From Lineus longissimus (lineage: Eukaryota > Nemertea > Pilidiophora > Heteronemertea > Lineidae), in NCBI RefSeq assembly GCF_910592395.1, contig NC_088323.1:5082001-5146000 (forward strand): 64,000 nt of DNA, written 5' to 3'. A program made the translations under genes and the position numbers. Every line of letters starts with the position of its first letter. Position 1 is the first letter of the stretch. Positions 1-12,200 of the stretch are shown here, one piece after another. The notes under the pieces were generated by a model, which did no database searches, was not told where the DNA came from, and saw only the letters and a program-made list of their open reading frames with translations.

Positions 1-3000
1 AATTAGCTCTTCACAAAGTCTAAAAATTGCTCCGAAAGTATTCATTGAAGCCGATATGACGTCAAGACTCTGACATATTTGACGTCACGTCACGACTCTG
101 TTGCACAATGCAGAACTTTGTCTCGAGATTCAGTAGCCCTACGTAAGTGCAGAGCTTTGTCAACTGTTTTGGACACCTTCTTGGTAAAAAGCCCCTGGGA
201 ATGTTTAATTTTCAGGTTATGAGCCTGGTACTACCATAGCTTATGAAACTGATACCCTCGGTAGCAACGATCCTGGTCAGACTTTCTTCAGTCTCCATCT
301 GACCTCCCATCCCTCCATCCATTCATTTTCCAACCCATTTCCTCTAACACGACTGTACTAAGAGCCTGGTGGTACTATTGTGGTTTGGCTCTGCGTCCCC
401 ATTCGCTCCGTTTGATAGCTAATGCGTACACATCTTCTAATGGAATTAACAATGGTTTACGATGAAGTGATCCGTGTTACGGTCAGATTGGTGAGGTTGA
501 CCTAACAACCTCCATGTTCCATGCCTGTCTTCACTACACCACCATAACTCTCCTTCTGTCTTCGTTAACGCAAGCCAATAATAAAAGTAATCTATCTGCC
601 ATATTTGATATAATCACATGGACAATATGCCATGCCACAACCACTCGACTCCATCTTTGGCTTATGATGAAATTGCACTTAACATGCGACGGGCCGCAGT
701 TGCAATCAAGGAGTCGACCATGATCCATGATAACATTGCATTAATGACAAATAGCGGATAGCCTTATGAAATATGGCATACATTTGAATACCAGGGTCGG
801 AAATCACTCCATAGCCAAGAGGGGATTTGTATGAAAGAATAGAACATCATATTTTCCAAATTTTAGGGCATACATAGGACTCCTTCAATGCCATGATTTG
901 AATATAAAGCATTTTACATGTAACTTACTGCCAAAAAGCCGTTACAATGAATTCAGTGGGTTTTAACGTCTTTGCACGCAGTATGGAAACTGCCATTATA
1001 CACATTTTTCTTCCGCCTTGGTATTTCATCATGTTATGTAGCAAGCGACATAAAAAACCTCTCAGAAAAAATTCTAATAATTGAGAAACATTTCTCGTGG
1101 ACTGCGACCCAATCAATCAATCCCACGTACTATTCATGTCACGCCAGATCGTAATCTCGTATTCAATAAGCGCTCGTGGGCCCTTTCCCCGCGAATGATT
1201 GAAACGTCATGGAGAGAATCAGCCATTGAAATCTACAAGCTTCGGAGTTGCAAATGTTTGCACGTAGCTAGGCAACTGATTATCAAGGCAACAAGAATGA
1301 AAGGTTGACAACTCAGTTAGATATGCCATGAATAGGTGAGGGGTTGCTGACCGAAGAATGAGTCGCCAGGCCAACAAACCCGGTTGGGGCCTAACTGTAG
1401 TGGCAGGTGAAAACACTCGTCCCACCTTGGAGGGGGAATATTCCTGGGAGGATAACCCCTCCACGTACCAAGCAAATGCTGAAGAAAAAGACTGGTTGAG
1501 GGTTAAATGCCTTCAAATTTATGTAAATCTCCCCGCCAATTCCATTGGATTGGAGTACCTGGGGCCTACAGGACAGTAGAGGTTAGCATCCGACTTTGTA
1601 CTTTTGCCTGGAATCCTCCTGGTGGGACAGTCAAGAACCAATCCAGGAAAAGTTTCTGAACTGACTGATTCATTGTCACATGTAATGAAGTAAGGTACTA
1701 TGGTACAATTATTGCACTAGTACAATGATATCCCCTTCAGTGAAGAATGCACCAGGCAGTGCCTATTAATACACTGGAGGCTAGAATTGTTTGCAGTGGG
1801 GATTGTACCACTCTACCTTATAAGTCCATTAACTCGTAAGTGTTGTGGTTAATGTCTCTGTTATCAGATAATGCACATTTACTCCTCAAGTATCCAGATC
1901 TTATCCATATTTTACTTGATTTAGTGGTGGCTAGTATGGTAATTTTGTTGATACGGTTTGTACTACGTCCATCTGTTGTGATATTTTCAAATTTTTTTTT
2001 GTAAAGCGCCTCGCAAATAAGTGATTAAGCCGTGACAACGTACGATTAAAGCAAAAAAATTACGCCAATGGAATTTTTTTTAACCCCCCCCCCCCCACTG
2101 ATGAATCCAATACCAATCTTATCACATGAAGCAATAAAAAAACGGATGGTTTTTAAAAAGTCATGAAACCTCGATGGGTTAATTTCCCGATTTCCATACA
2201 AATCATATATGTATAAATACGCTATACCCAGTGACTGTGTCGTATACAAAAAAGACTGTCAGCGCCCTTGGTTAACTCTCATACCTTTTATGGTATTCAT
2301 GGTACACATATTTCCAATTTTTGCCTAGGGTTATATTAAAATTTGATGAGATAATCTTTCGCGATATGCGAGTGTGCATGGTTCAGTAGAGAGCACAAGG
2401 TTGTGACCTTCACGCCGTATCTGAATGATTCAGATAGAATTTCGGAGTTCTTGTTGTCTCGGAGAGGCATGTGGGGGTTTTTACCATTCCTTCCAGTGCT
2501 AACTTTGTTGATATTTTCAAAATACCGCATTCTCTGTTATCATCCAATTCAATTCAATAAAGTCTTTTAAGTGTGACATCAAAACAACGAGACCTCAACC
2601 ATGCATTTTACGGTTCCTTTATCATCAATATATCATTTATTGTAAACATTATTTGTTCTGCTGTTTGACAAAATAATCAATGCAATAATCCTTCTCCATC
2701 AGATTCTCCATCCATCACCCCCTGATTAACGCAATAGACTTCCCTTAGTGATATACCGGAATGTGTTTGAACCTGCAACCATCGTGTTAAATAAGATTCT
2801 ACTTCCTATTCAAAGTCTGTCATATATACATCAATAATCCATCTTCATCAGCTTCCCTATCTATCACCTCTTCCCCCCCCAAGAAACGCAATAGACATGT
2901 ATTTGAACCTGCAAATGATCTGTGTTTGAACCCGCAACTGTCAACTTAACTACAATGTCACTTCCCATTCTGAGGATGGATTTTAATCCATCTAAATCCA

Positions 3001-4384
3001 AAAGACACAGGCCACACCACCCATCACCCCTGAATAAAGCAATCGAATCTCCCATGTGATATATGTGCTTGCACAGTCGATTCACCCTGCAGATTATCAT
3101 TGGATAGACGGCAATCATGTTGGGAGGAAATTTCTAGGTTGAGCTAACGCAAGATCCTCAGGCTACAAGCCTCAACGCTCTGATAAGGATTTCTGACGTT
3201 GCATGCGTTTGTTGATAATTCCGACGGAATTTTCCAAGATGGAGTCAAAGGGATTGCAGATTGACGGTAAATACCCTTTCCATATTTCAGCATGTCTCTC
3301 TCTCTCTCTCTCTTGTAGACCAGATGTAGGCTGATGATGTTGATGTTCACTCTGTAGCACCGATGAAGCAGGAACCTGTGTTACTTCTTTTGTTGATGTG
3401 ATGTTGATGCTGGGACAACATGGAGGTTGCTGTAATGATGAGAGTTTTCTCCAGAGGGGGAGGGGGGACTTCTCCTTCAGTAGCTGGAGAAATCAATCTA
3501 AGATCAGATAGATATCTTGTAATTTTCTCCAGAAATTTGATTTTGCTTAATTGTAGGTGTATCCAATAAATCTGTGCTATTCTGTATTGATGACTACTGT
3601 AGAGCCTCTCTATGAAGGATACCCTTGGGATTGACAAATGCTGTCCTTAGTTAAGAGGCCTCCTCATCATAGAGGTCAATTTCAATAGTAATGACCAATT
3701 AGGGACCATGGGTAGTGTCCTTAATAGTGCAGTGTCCTCTTTAAGGAACGTTTTAGTGTACCAGCTTCATCATCTCAAAGGTCTGTATCATTTTTACTCA
3801 AAAATTATCGAAGTCGTCTGCAAGAAATGTGAATGAAGCCAGTTACTGTGTTGTAATCTTGAGACGGTCTGCCCTTGGTTATGTGTAGATTGATAAGCTG
3901 GTATAGGAGAGCCCTGGCGTCAAATTCCACACCGTCAACGGCACAATGGCCAATTTGTTTTGCCCGGGAGATGTTCCGTTGATATTAGCTCTTGTGTCTT
4001 TCGATTTAATTGGCAATTTTTTCTAGTTTTTCATATGGTTGCCTACCAAAAGATCAATGCTATCATAAAGTTGCATTGATACTGGTAGGGCATACAAGGC
4101 TACTGAGGCACGCCACCATGGCTGATGAGGACACCAGTCCTATGTTAACAATGTCCGGTCATAAACACTCTCATGATGCATTATTGTAAGCACGAACTAC
4201 AACAATATCTTGTGAAATTTGTTGAAATTGGGTTAAACTTTTATGGCACAATGGGGTAGATACATATGTGGATTTCATGACTCTCTATCCTACTTCCTGC
4301 TTTTAAACAAGCACATGGCCAATAACAGCATCACATAGTAAACAGCTCAAAGTTGATATCGGACTACAAACCCAAAACTTTGAC
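1..4384. other. Non-coding stretch, no gene recognised
   Basis: No frame here resembles a known protein and codon structure is absent. It is either the flank or an upstream intron of the polycystin gene. Noted: a C-run near 2088-2097 next to T-runs, a (TC)n microsatellite at about 3296-3315, and a hairpin-type repeat copy at about 3601-3681 (see the GGACACC family). Confidence 0.6.
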
Positions 4385-4866
4385 TTTATGATATGATGTG
4401 ATATGAAATTAACTTTTATATAGCGCCTTTCCCACTGCATACAATGTTCAAAAGCGCTCATCGCACTCCAAAATGTTCTTGGAATAGGACAGTTTTCAAG
4501 TTCTTTTTGAAAGTGTTCGAGTCAATTTCTTTCCTCAAGTCATGAGCTACATTCGAGGGGCATGCACTGAGAATGCCCTTGCCCCAAATGTTACTAGCCT
4601 GAATGGACGCTCAATGAGAAGATGCTGTGTCTCAGAACGGAGTGATCGGGTGGTAGTGTACGGGCAAATGAGTTCGTTGATGTAGAGAGGCGCCAGGCCG
4701 TTCACAGCCTTGAATGTGAACACCATCAATTTAAACTCAATCCGTTTCCGAACTGGCAACCAGTGTAGTTGCATCAGGATCGGGGTAATATGTTCCCATG
4801 GTTTGGTCCTGGTGACCAAACGCGCAGCACGGTTCTGAATAAGTTGCAGTCTATCCAGTTTAACGT
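4385..4866 (-). mobile_element. CR1/L2-type LINE, C-terminal ORF2 fragment with 3' tail
   Basis: On the minus strand the sequence reads QNRAARLVTRTKPWEHITPI, then LHWLPVRKRIEFK, then KAVNGLAPLYINELI. These are the conserved C-terminal motifs of CR1/L2-clade reverse-transcriptase ORFs. After a frame break near 4547 it resumes as NVAHDLRKEIDSNTFKKNLK and LFQEHFGVR, then stops. The 3' untranslated part includes GGCGCTATATAAAAG and ends in a short ATATC-type repeat near 4390. It is 5'-truncated and frameshifted, so not active. Confidence 0.85.
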
Positions 4867-5010
4867 TGGTCGTCCTGGGTGTAGGATAGTGTTGGGGTAG
4901 GTGTCTTGTTCAAGGACACGAAAACAACTAAGCGGTGATCCTTCCAAGAATTGAACCCCTGACCAATAGATTATGATCGAAGTGTTACCACTATGCCACT
5001 GCCCTGAACC
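4867..5010 (-). repeat. tRNA-derived SINE-like head fused to the LINE fragment
   Basis: On the minus strand TGGCATAGTGG resembles a pol III A box, and GGGTTCAATTC follows about 35 bases later as a B box. The body (TCCTTGAACAAGACAC then ACACCCAGGACG) resembles a widespread marine SINE body. It directly abuts the LINE fragment in the same orientation, so the composite may be one element. The family is not identified. Confidence 0.55.
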
Positions 5011-8000
5011 TCCTTGAAGCATGATAGTGAGCAAATGCGATCAGGAAGTTTCAGTGAGAGGTTTCACTGAAATTTTTTTTCAAGACTCGTGACCAAATTA
5101 TCACAATCTCTGCAGTGCATGTCAAAGTGTGGTTTTCCTGGATGTGACACGGAAATGAAAAAAGGAACACCCACTTTCATGCATTATCCTCTATCCAGGA
5201 TAACCTGTTTTAACCCTACGTGCCAAGTTTCGCCTTGTGTTATATATCAAATATCCCTTTATAACACCGACTTCTGCCTACTACAAGACACTGTCCTCCT
5301 AACAGAGGTGTCCATGACGGAAGGTTAGGCTGCATATATAAATACGTAAAGGGTTAAGTCAAAATGAGCTGAGAATACTCGCCATTTAGCTCATTAAATA
5401 GGTTAAGTACTCCATGGGAAAAATGGTAACCCTTTGAATGATTGGGAAAAGAGAAAATTCATTTTCTGGTGCCCTCGAGGTGCAATTAGTGCCAAGGCAG
5501 GAAGCATCCATATTCATAAAGGAATATATCCATCTGTGATGTATGTGGCAGGAAGGGTAATGGTCTGGCTGTGTGACGGTTAGGAAAGAGTTGGTGGGGT
5601 AAAGTGTCGAGAAATCTTCGCTTTTGGCGTTCTGTCTGACTATCTCAGGGCCTCAAGTACATAAACTTACATAACTGTAGAACCCCTCTAATCAGAACAC
5701 CACTGAGGCTGACAAGTGCTGTCTTTAATAGAGAGGTGTCCTGATTAGAGAAGTCTAAGGGAAAGGCAACAACCAATGGTTCAATACCCGGCACCTCAAC
5801 AAGGGATCTTGAGGGCTTTTTAAAGGGACTTTTCAAAAGTACTGGATGGTGTACGCCTATGATTTTCTTTACTGCTGTGCATTCAAATAAAAGACATTCC
5901 TGAGATAAAAACACCAAAAGTAACGATCTCATCATATCTGCTACTATTTTCATAACTTGATTCATTCTTCTGAGAAATACAATTTTCCGCTATCGCTCAC
6001 TATCGTATACAATAAAAAAATACCAACATAGCATTCGCTTTTGCCGCACTAACTCGATCTTTTTTTGATAACTTGTCACGATAACCAAGTGGGATATTGG
6101 TGCACTGCCACGAATTAGGCTATTGTCGGAGAAGAAAAGCCTGAAATTCAATTTTGATAATGGCAAAATGTATTTCAAAGAGCTTGCGTGCAGGGTAATT
6201 TAATATTGGGTGCTTAACAACCCTAGAATTATCTGCAGTCGTTTTCCAGGGCTCTGGGTTTGGTATCAAGAATGTTAGCCGATTATTGTATAATTTTACA
6301 TTTTTTGCCTCTCATGGGGTTTGTTGCTTTGGGAAGATGGAAGTTGGGTGTTGAAAAAGTTTCAGAGTTTTATGTGGGATAAATGTGAGAGGTTTGAAAA
6401 GTTTGAGTCTCATGGAGAATCGTTTCATCAGAGTGCAATATCTTGTGGTGAAGACTGTGGTCCACTTCAGTTCGCGGGTGTTAAAAACTTGATAATATGA
6501 GAGGTTTGTAATTACGACTCCTCTATAATTGACAGCATCATTTGTGAGTCCCATTGTGTCCCTAGTAGAGGTTCTTCTGGGTAAGCAACCTGATCGTCAC
6601 TACAGAAACTGTCAGGACTACATACAAGACCACTGTGAATGGTCAACATGCAGGGTTTTCCTAACTCAGCTGGAGGTCATCAGTGACAATAGCAGTGAAC
6701 TCAGTGACCGACCCATGCACAATTCCGTACGAGCCACAACCAATATCAACTAGGATTCAAAATCGCACCACAGATCACGAACATTTCATTCTTCTTCAAA
6801 AGCACTTCTCAATGCAACATCCACTCTTGGTATATAAATATGGCCGATGAAACAATATTTGAATAGTTTTAAATCACCGCCTTTAGCGATGAATAGTTCA
6901 ATACAGTGAGCGGTATGGCAAACAAGCCGTGGGGTAACGTGTCACCTCAAAGTGAACGTGCGTGGACACGACTGTTTTAAAGGACCGATGGCAATATCAA
7001 TGGCATCATACGCTCAGTCGCCTTCCATCTTAGCAGTTCCCATCATTAAATAACACATAAAATGGAACATTAGCCTGGAGAATTTGATTTTATTCCAAAC
7101 TGGACCGAGTGAGGCCTCTGTGCGGAGATCTTGTGTGGATCGATGCATGTTGATGTCTGCCTGGAGCTGAGGTCAAACAGGAAGACGTCATCATGTCAGG
7201 GCTCAATTACCCTGCTAATGGGATGACTATGGAAATGACATTGCTTCGTAATAGGGTGACGTAAACCCCCCCCTACCCCTCTGATGGCAGTTTTGCCGTG
7301 AACAGTAGCCTGGTCTGATCTGCAGTCCCAGCATGTCTGAGTGATTTAGACACTGTAGGCAACCTCTCCTTCTCAGGGCAACGTTATTAGAGCCTTCTTT
7401 GTCTGTGCTCAATTTATTGTTTGGATATAGTTTGTTTCCATGGCAACACTTTAGCCTGATTGGAGAATTGAGAGTCGTACATTGTAGATCGTTGGGAGGT
7501 GGGAGTTTTTCTCACTTTGCTCTGAACGCTGTGAAAAAATATGGGTAAAGATATGTTCTCTCTGTGGGTGGGATTCTACTTTCATGCTCTTCAGTCTCCA
7601 TTCCCTTTCATATGCGGAAAATAATGACGTTTGGCCCCGGAGGCAAGGGGAGAATCTCACCGTTCTTATTTTCCCTGTGCTGAGTTTTGAGGATTTCTCC
7701 TGATGACATACTGATGTATTTTGGTGTAGAGTGAGATTCTGCCTTCTTGCCTACCCTTCTACTCGTCTTTTATGGGTTGTGAGACGAAAAATCTTGCAAT
7801 CCTGGTTTTAGGGTTTCCAAGTCTTACTCTCTTGCATGTTGATTATGTTGTTTTCAGGGAGCCGATGTGGATTAGTTGCTTGGACTCTCAGCTAGCGGTC
7901 ACGAGGTCCCCGGTACGAATCGCACAGTTGATGTGAGACTAGATAGATCTCTCTGTCTTACTTCCCTTACTCCACCAAGGTGTCTAAATCAGTTCCGGTC

Positions 8001-8329
8001 AGAAATGCACTGGTTGTAGCGCTGAATGAACACCTCATATTTCAGTATCAACTGGGGTTAAAGTAAAAGTGTTGACCCCTCTACCACAGTTATCGGATGA
8101 TAAACCCAACCTTAAACATTTTGAACTTCAAGGCAAACTACACGTAGAAGGGCAACGTCGTATGTTGTGCCCAACTGATCTTTCTCTATCGCAGGAAACA
8201 TGACATAGAGGAAATCTCCCCACTCGATAATGAATAAAGAAACGCTTCTGGTACAGGATATGGCATAGAAAAAGTTCAGAAATAATTACTGAACGAAATT
8301 TAAGAATAAGAAAGTTGGGCCCAGTTTTT
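5011..8329. other. Non-coding stretch with minor repeats
   Basis: No gene is recognised. It contains a copy of the palindromic GGACACC-type repeat at 5680-5757. A possible SINE head lies at 7861-7930, with a B-box-like GGTACGAATC near 7911 and a body running to about 8090. Short open frames here show no family similarity. Confidence 0.5.
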
Positions 8330-8380
8330 AGCTCACCTCTTAGCAGAGGTGAGCTTATCCCATACCGTGGCGTCCGTCGT

Positions 8381-8478
<98 letters not shown>

Positions 8479-9220
8479 CGTCGTCCGTCGTCCGTTAGCA
8501 GGGCACGTTTCGTAACTGTTAGAGCTATTGAGTTGAAACTTGGTACACATGTACCCTTATGTAATGACACCTGGGAGACCAAGTTTCGGTCCGATTCGTT
8601 TCATGGTTTGGCCACCAGGGGGACAAACGTTAAAAGTGAAAATATGCAATATCTCCCTTAAAAGTAGTCGGGAAATTTTGAAAAAAATATGGTAGGTACT
8701 TCTAGCAAAGGTGCATCATATATCCTCCGGGTTTTTGATTTGACCTCCTTTTCAAGGTCACAGAGGTCAAATGGTGTAAATTCGCCGTCAGGCCGTAACT
8801 ATGGCACGTTTCTTAACTGCAATGACTATTGATCACAAATTAAGTACACATGTACCCCTTGGTCAGGTGATCTCAGGTACCGAAGTTTGGTGCGATCTGA
8901 TTTGCCGTTTGGCCTCCAGGGAGGGGGCCAAATCCTAAATTCTTCAAAATGCCATTATTCCTAGTAATGACTTGCCCGATTGGCACCAATTTTATATCAT
9001 AGGTACATCTAATTCTAACAACCATTCAATGTGTCACCCGGGTCTTCTTTGATTTGACCTACTTTTCAAGGTCACAGAGGTCGAATGTACTGTAAATTGG
9101 CCATTTTGGGGAAATTGTAATTGCTTGGACCTACATCAAACCTAACACTACATGACACAAGACCATGCTCTTTGTCCATCTTTCCTCCACATGAGGTGAG
9201 CACAATGGCCCTGGCCATTT
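8330..9220 (+). mobile_element. Non-autonomous element with terminal hairpin, (GTC)n tract and internal duplication
   Basis: The left end is a perfect hairpin, AGCTCACCTCT-TAGC-AGAGGTGAGCT (8330-8355). The right end carries GAGGTGAGC (9193-9201), inverted relative to the first arm, then ATGGCCCTGGCCAT. A (GTC)n microsatellite of about 30 units fills about 8369-8494. The remainder consists of two diverged copies of a roughly 290-base module (about 8505-8790 and 8800-9085), each with GTACACATGTACCC and TTTTCAAGGTCACAGAGGTC. No transposase is seen. I recall similar elements in bivalve and brachiopod genomes, but this was not checked. Confidence 0.7.
8369..8494 (+). repeat. (GTC)n microsatellite
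   Basis: An almost pure GTC/CGT trinucleotide run with CCGTC interruptions at each end. It gives poly-Asp, poly-Ser and poly-Thr reading frames on the two strands, which are not genes. Confidence 0.95.
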
Positions 9221-12200
9221 CATTCAAAGCAAGTTTTGTCACTAACGCTTGCATTTCCTTAACTGGGTGTTAAGTCTCAGCGCTTAAATGAAGGAAATAA
9301 TGCCCAGTTAACTTGACGTCGGTGTTAGTGGCAAAATTTGTTTTGAACAAGTGGGCCCTGGCCACTGATGTGGTGAACTGTAGTCTCAAGAATCTTCAGA
9401 AAGTAGAAGCTGAGTTCTCCACAGGGTTTTCTCAAGGTACCCTCGATATTCATGAAGGTTTGCCAGTGTGCAACACAAGGTAGGGTGACCCTGGCCCTAT
9501 AGAAACCCTTTACCTATTCTAGAGCAAAGGTAGGGTGGCTCTTCCAATGTCGGGTGGTAAGCTGCCATGGTAGGGTGGGCCACCCTGACAAATGGCCTCG
9601 TGGAGAACACTGAGAAGTGATCGAACGATGAGGGCTATCGCAAATAGTTCGTGATAATATAATCAAATGAAATCACGTCTGCTGGTTGTTATTCGAATGC
9701 ATCTCTTCCTATTGTTCAGTGTAGATGCCTGTTTATTCTGCACTGACCCCAAGCCTGCAGAAACATTCCGACAATTACCACATTATTTTCTTAGACAACA
9801 TCTTTGGGGTGGTTTTTTTTCAGCATGGTTATTTTAATCGTGATGGTGTGTTGCAGTGTGCAGCAGTGTACAGTGTTGCATGGCTTGTATTTGCCGGGCA
9901 TCAATTTTCAAATGGGCAGTTGAAGGAAAAGTGCCCAAAACATGAACAGGAGCATTCAGTAACACAAGGACATTTAGGGAGGGCACAGAGGCAAAAGGGC
10001 TCATTCCCTGGGCCGAACTCTTGGCCAGTGTAGATGGGACATTCCACTTAGTGCCCCCTTTGGATCCACACCTGAGTATCAAGAGGAAAAAAGGGGGGCA
10101 CATCCTTCAAATATAAGGAGTCTTAGTTAGGGTACTCTGCACTCCATATATCTAAAAATCTTCATGGCTGCTCGAAGCAGGAGAGCATTCACCAGATAAA
10201 CACTTTCGTTATCTGTAGCCTCCAGACAAAAACAATAGTCTCGCACAGTCTGCAAATAGCCGATAACACCATAGAAGCATTAGAGATGTAAAGCCACTCA
10301 AAGGAAAGGGAATTAGTGAATTCACCTTGATTTCTGATGAGTGAAAATGTCACGCAGCAAAATAGTGCAGGATTTGGCCGACCTCGGTAGTATAACAGGT
10401 TGTACTTTTCAGTTGACAGCGCCTCTATTCCATAAGGGGTTAAATCATCACCAGTCTCATAAAATTAGAAATTACCAATAATATGTTCACCCAAGGGTTT
10501 TCTCTTTCAATTACTCAGACATGAAATTGGTATTTTTGACTTGAAATTGCCTTGAAATTATTTATTGCGGGAAGCAACCTTAAAACGACCGTGGCCCAAA
10601 TCGCGACGGCGAGATACCAGCTGGGTTTGGGGCTTCTCATTTCCAAATTAGTGGATGGGGATTGCGTATTTGATCGCAGATTGCTTGGGAGATATCTATG
10701 GTAGTTATTTAGTGCGTCTGTTGTGTAGAACATTGGCTGTTCATTTGGTTGGTTGCGAATATTGAGAACGAGAGGTTTACTTGGCAGGGCTGGTGAAGAG
10801 GAATCATCAGTGCCTGTCACCTCTGTGGTCCCAGGTTTGATCCCCTGGTCGGTCTTGGTATACTCATCTGATGGAAAGGGTGAGTCTGTTTGACAGTGTA
10901 GGTTTCCTCCCTCTTTATATGAGAGTTGCCCAATATTGTTTTAAGCTATTAATGTCCTTGTTGGCACGCCCTCTGCTCTCAACTCAATTCTTAACACAAC
11001 ATAAAATAACAAGGGAGTACGTAGCATGGCGAAATACAGTACTTACAAACTCAACAACTCACTATTTCCTGGAATTCAGTGATAACAGCCAGGAAATTCA
11101 TCTTATGGCTCTTGAAATCATGTGTTTTCTTGGTGGTTGATTTCGATTGTAAATTGGGTGTTGTACGATTTAATCAGGGGTGCATGTTCATTTTCCGATC
11201 GGACATGCATTCATGTTGTGATAAAGTTGTGCATGAATGAGTTTGTGCGGAACTCGACCAGTGATAACAATTGCGGTCATTGTTCAAATATTTCGTTAAA
11301 CGATATCGACATGTTTGTGCAGATTTGGCGAGATTTTTTTCTCGTTTGGGAATTTTTGTGTGTTTGGGTGGTTGTTATGGGCGAATGATTGAATGGAAAT
11401 GTAGATTGTCCTTTACGTTCTGCTATTTTGATAGATAATAATATGAATTAAGTACCGATGCGTTGTTACTTTTTGGGTGAATGATAACGACGAGTGGGCA
11501 TACTTAAAAGTATTGCCACTTCAAGAGTTTTAAATATGAGATGCATTTGCTAACAGTAGCAAATTGAGAGACTGCACACCAAGTATTTCGAACCAAACAA
11601 AAACTCTTGACAAGAAAAAGGTTCTTTGTTACCAGGAATGAAGGATTTTGAGCTGTTTTGAGAATATGAAAGTTCATCTGGTGAGACCCCTACTCATCTT
11701 TAGCCCCATGCATACACATTTTCTTACAAGTTTACTCCTCTGAAGTGACTCTGGGTGAATTTGCTCGCTGCTAAATTTAGGGTTGGTGGGCAACATGAAA
11801 AAGAGGTTGAAATGAAATAATCATTTTCCACCCCACAGTGAGACCTTGACCTGAACCAGATCTTGATGAAAAGTAACTCACCATCTTGTTCAAAGTCACC
11901 TGGATTGGAATACGATATCAAAGAGCGATTGCCTATCTGCCTACACCTTGCCCCATACCCTGGGATTAACCCCTCGGTCTCCTCCGAGAAGTTTTAAAAA
12001 CACCCTTTACCCTGCGATAACAAAAACTCACAGAGAAGAACTAAGCCATGTGTACGGCAAAACTGAAATATTGGGGAAATAAAACTTACAGGCCATACGG
12101 CTCTCCTGTTTGACTTGTGCTAATGTTGCACACTAAAAATGAGGTTACTTGTGGACAGAAGGATGTGTTAGTGGTACTCGTTAAACTGAATATGAGCTTA

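Noticed and set aside
8128-8582. Open frames with poly-Asp, poly-Ser or poly-Thr
   Set aside because: They are translations of the (GTC)n microsatellite in different frames and have no flanking protein homology.
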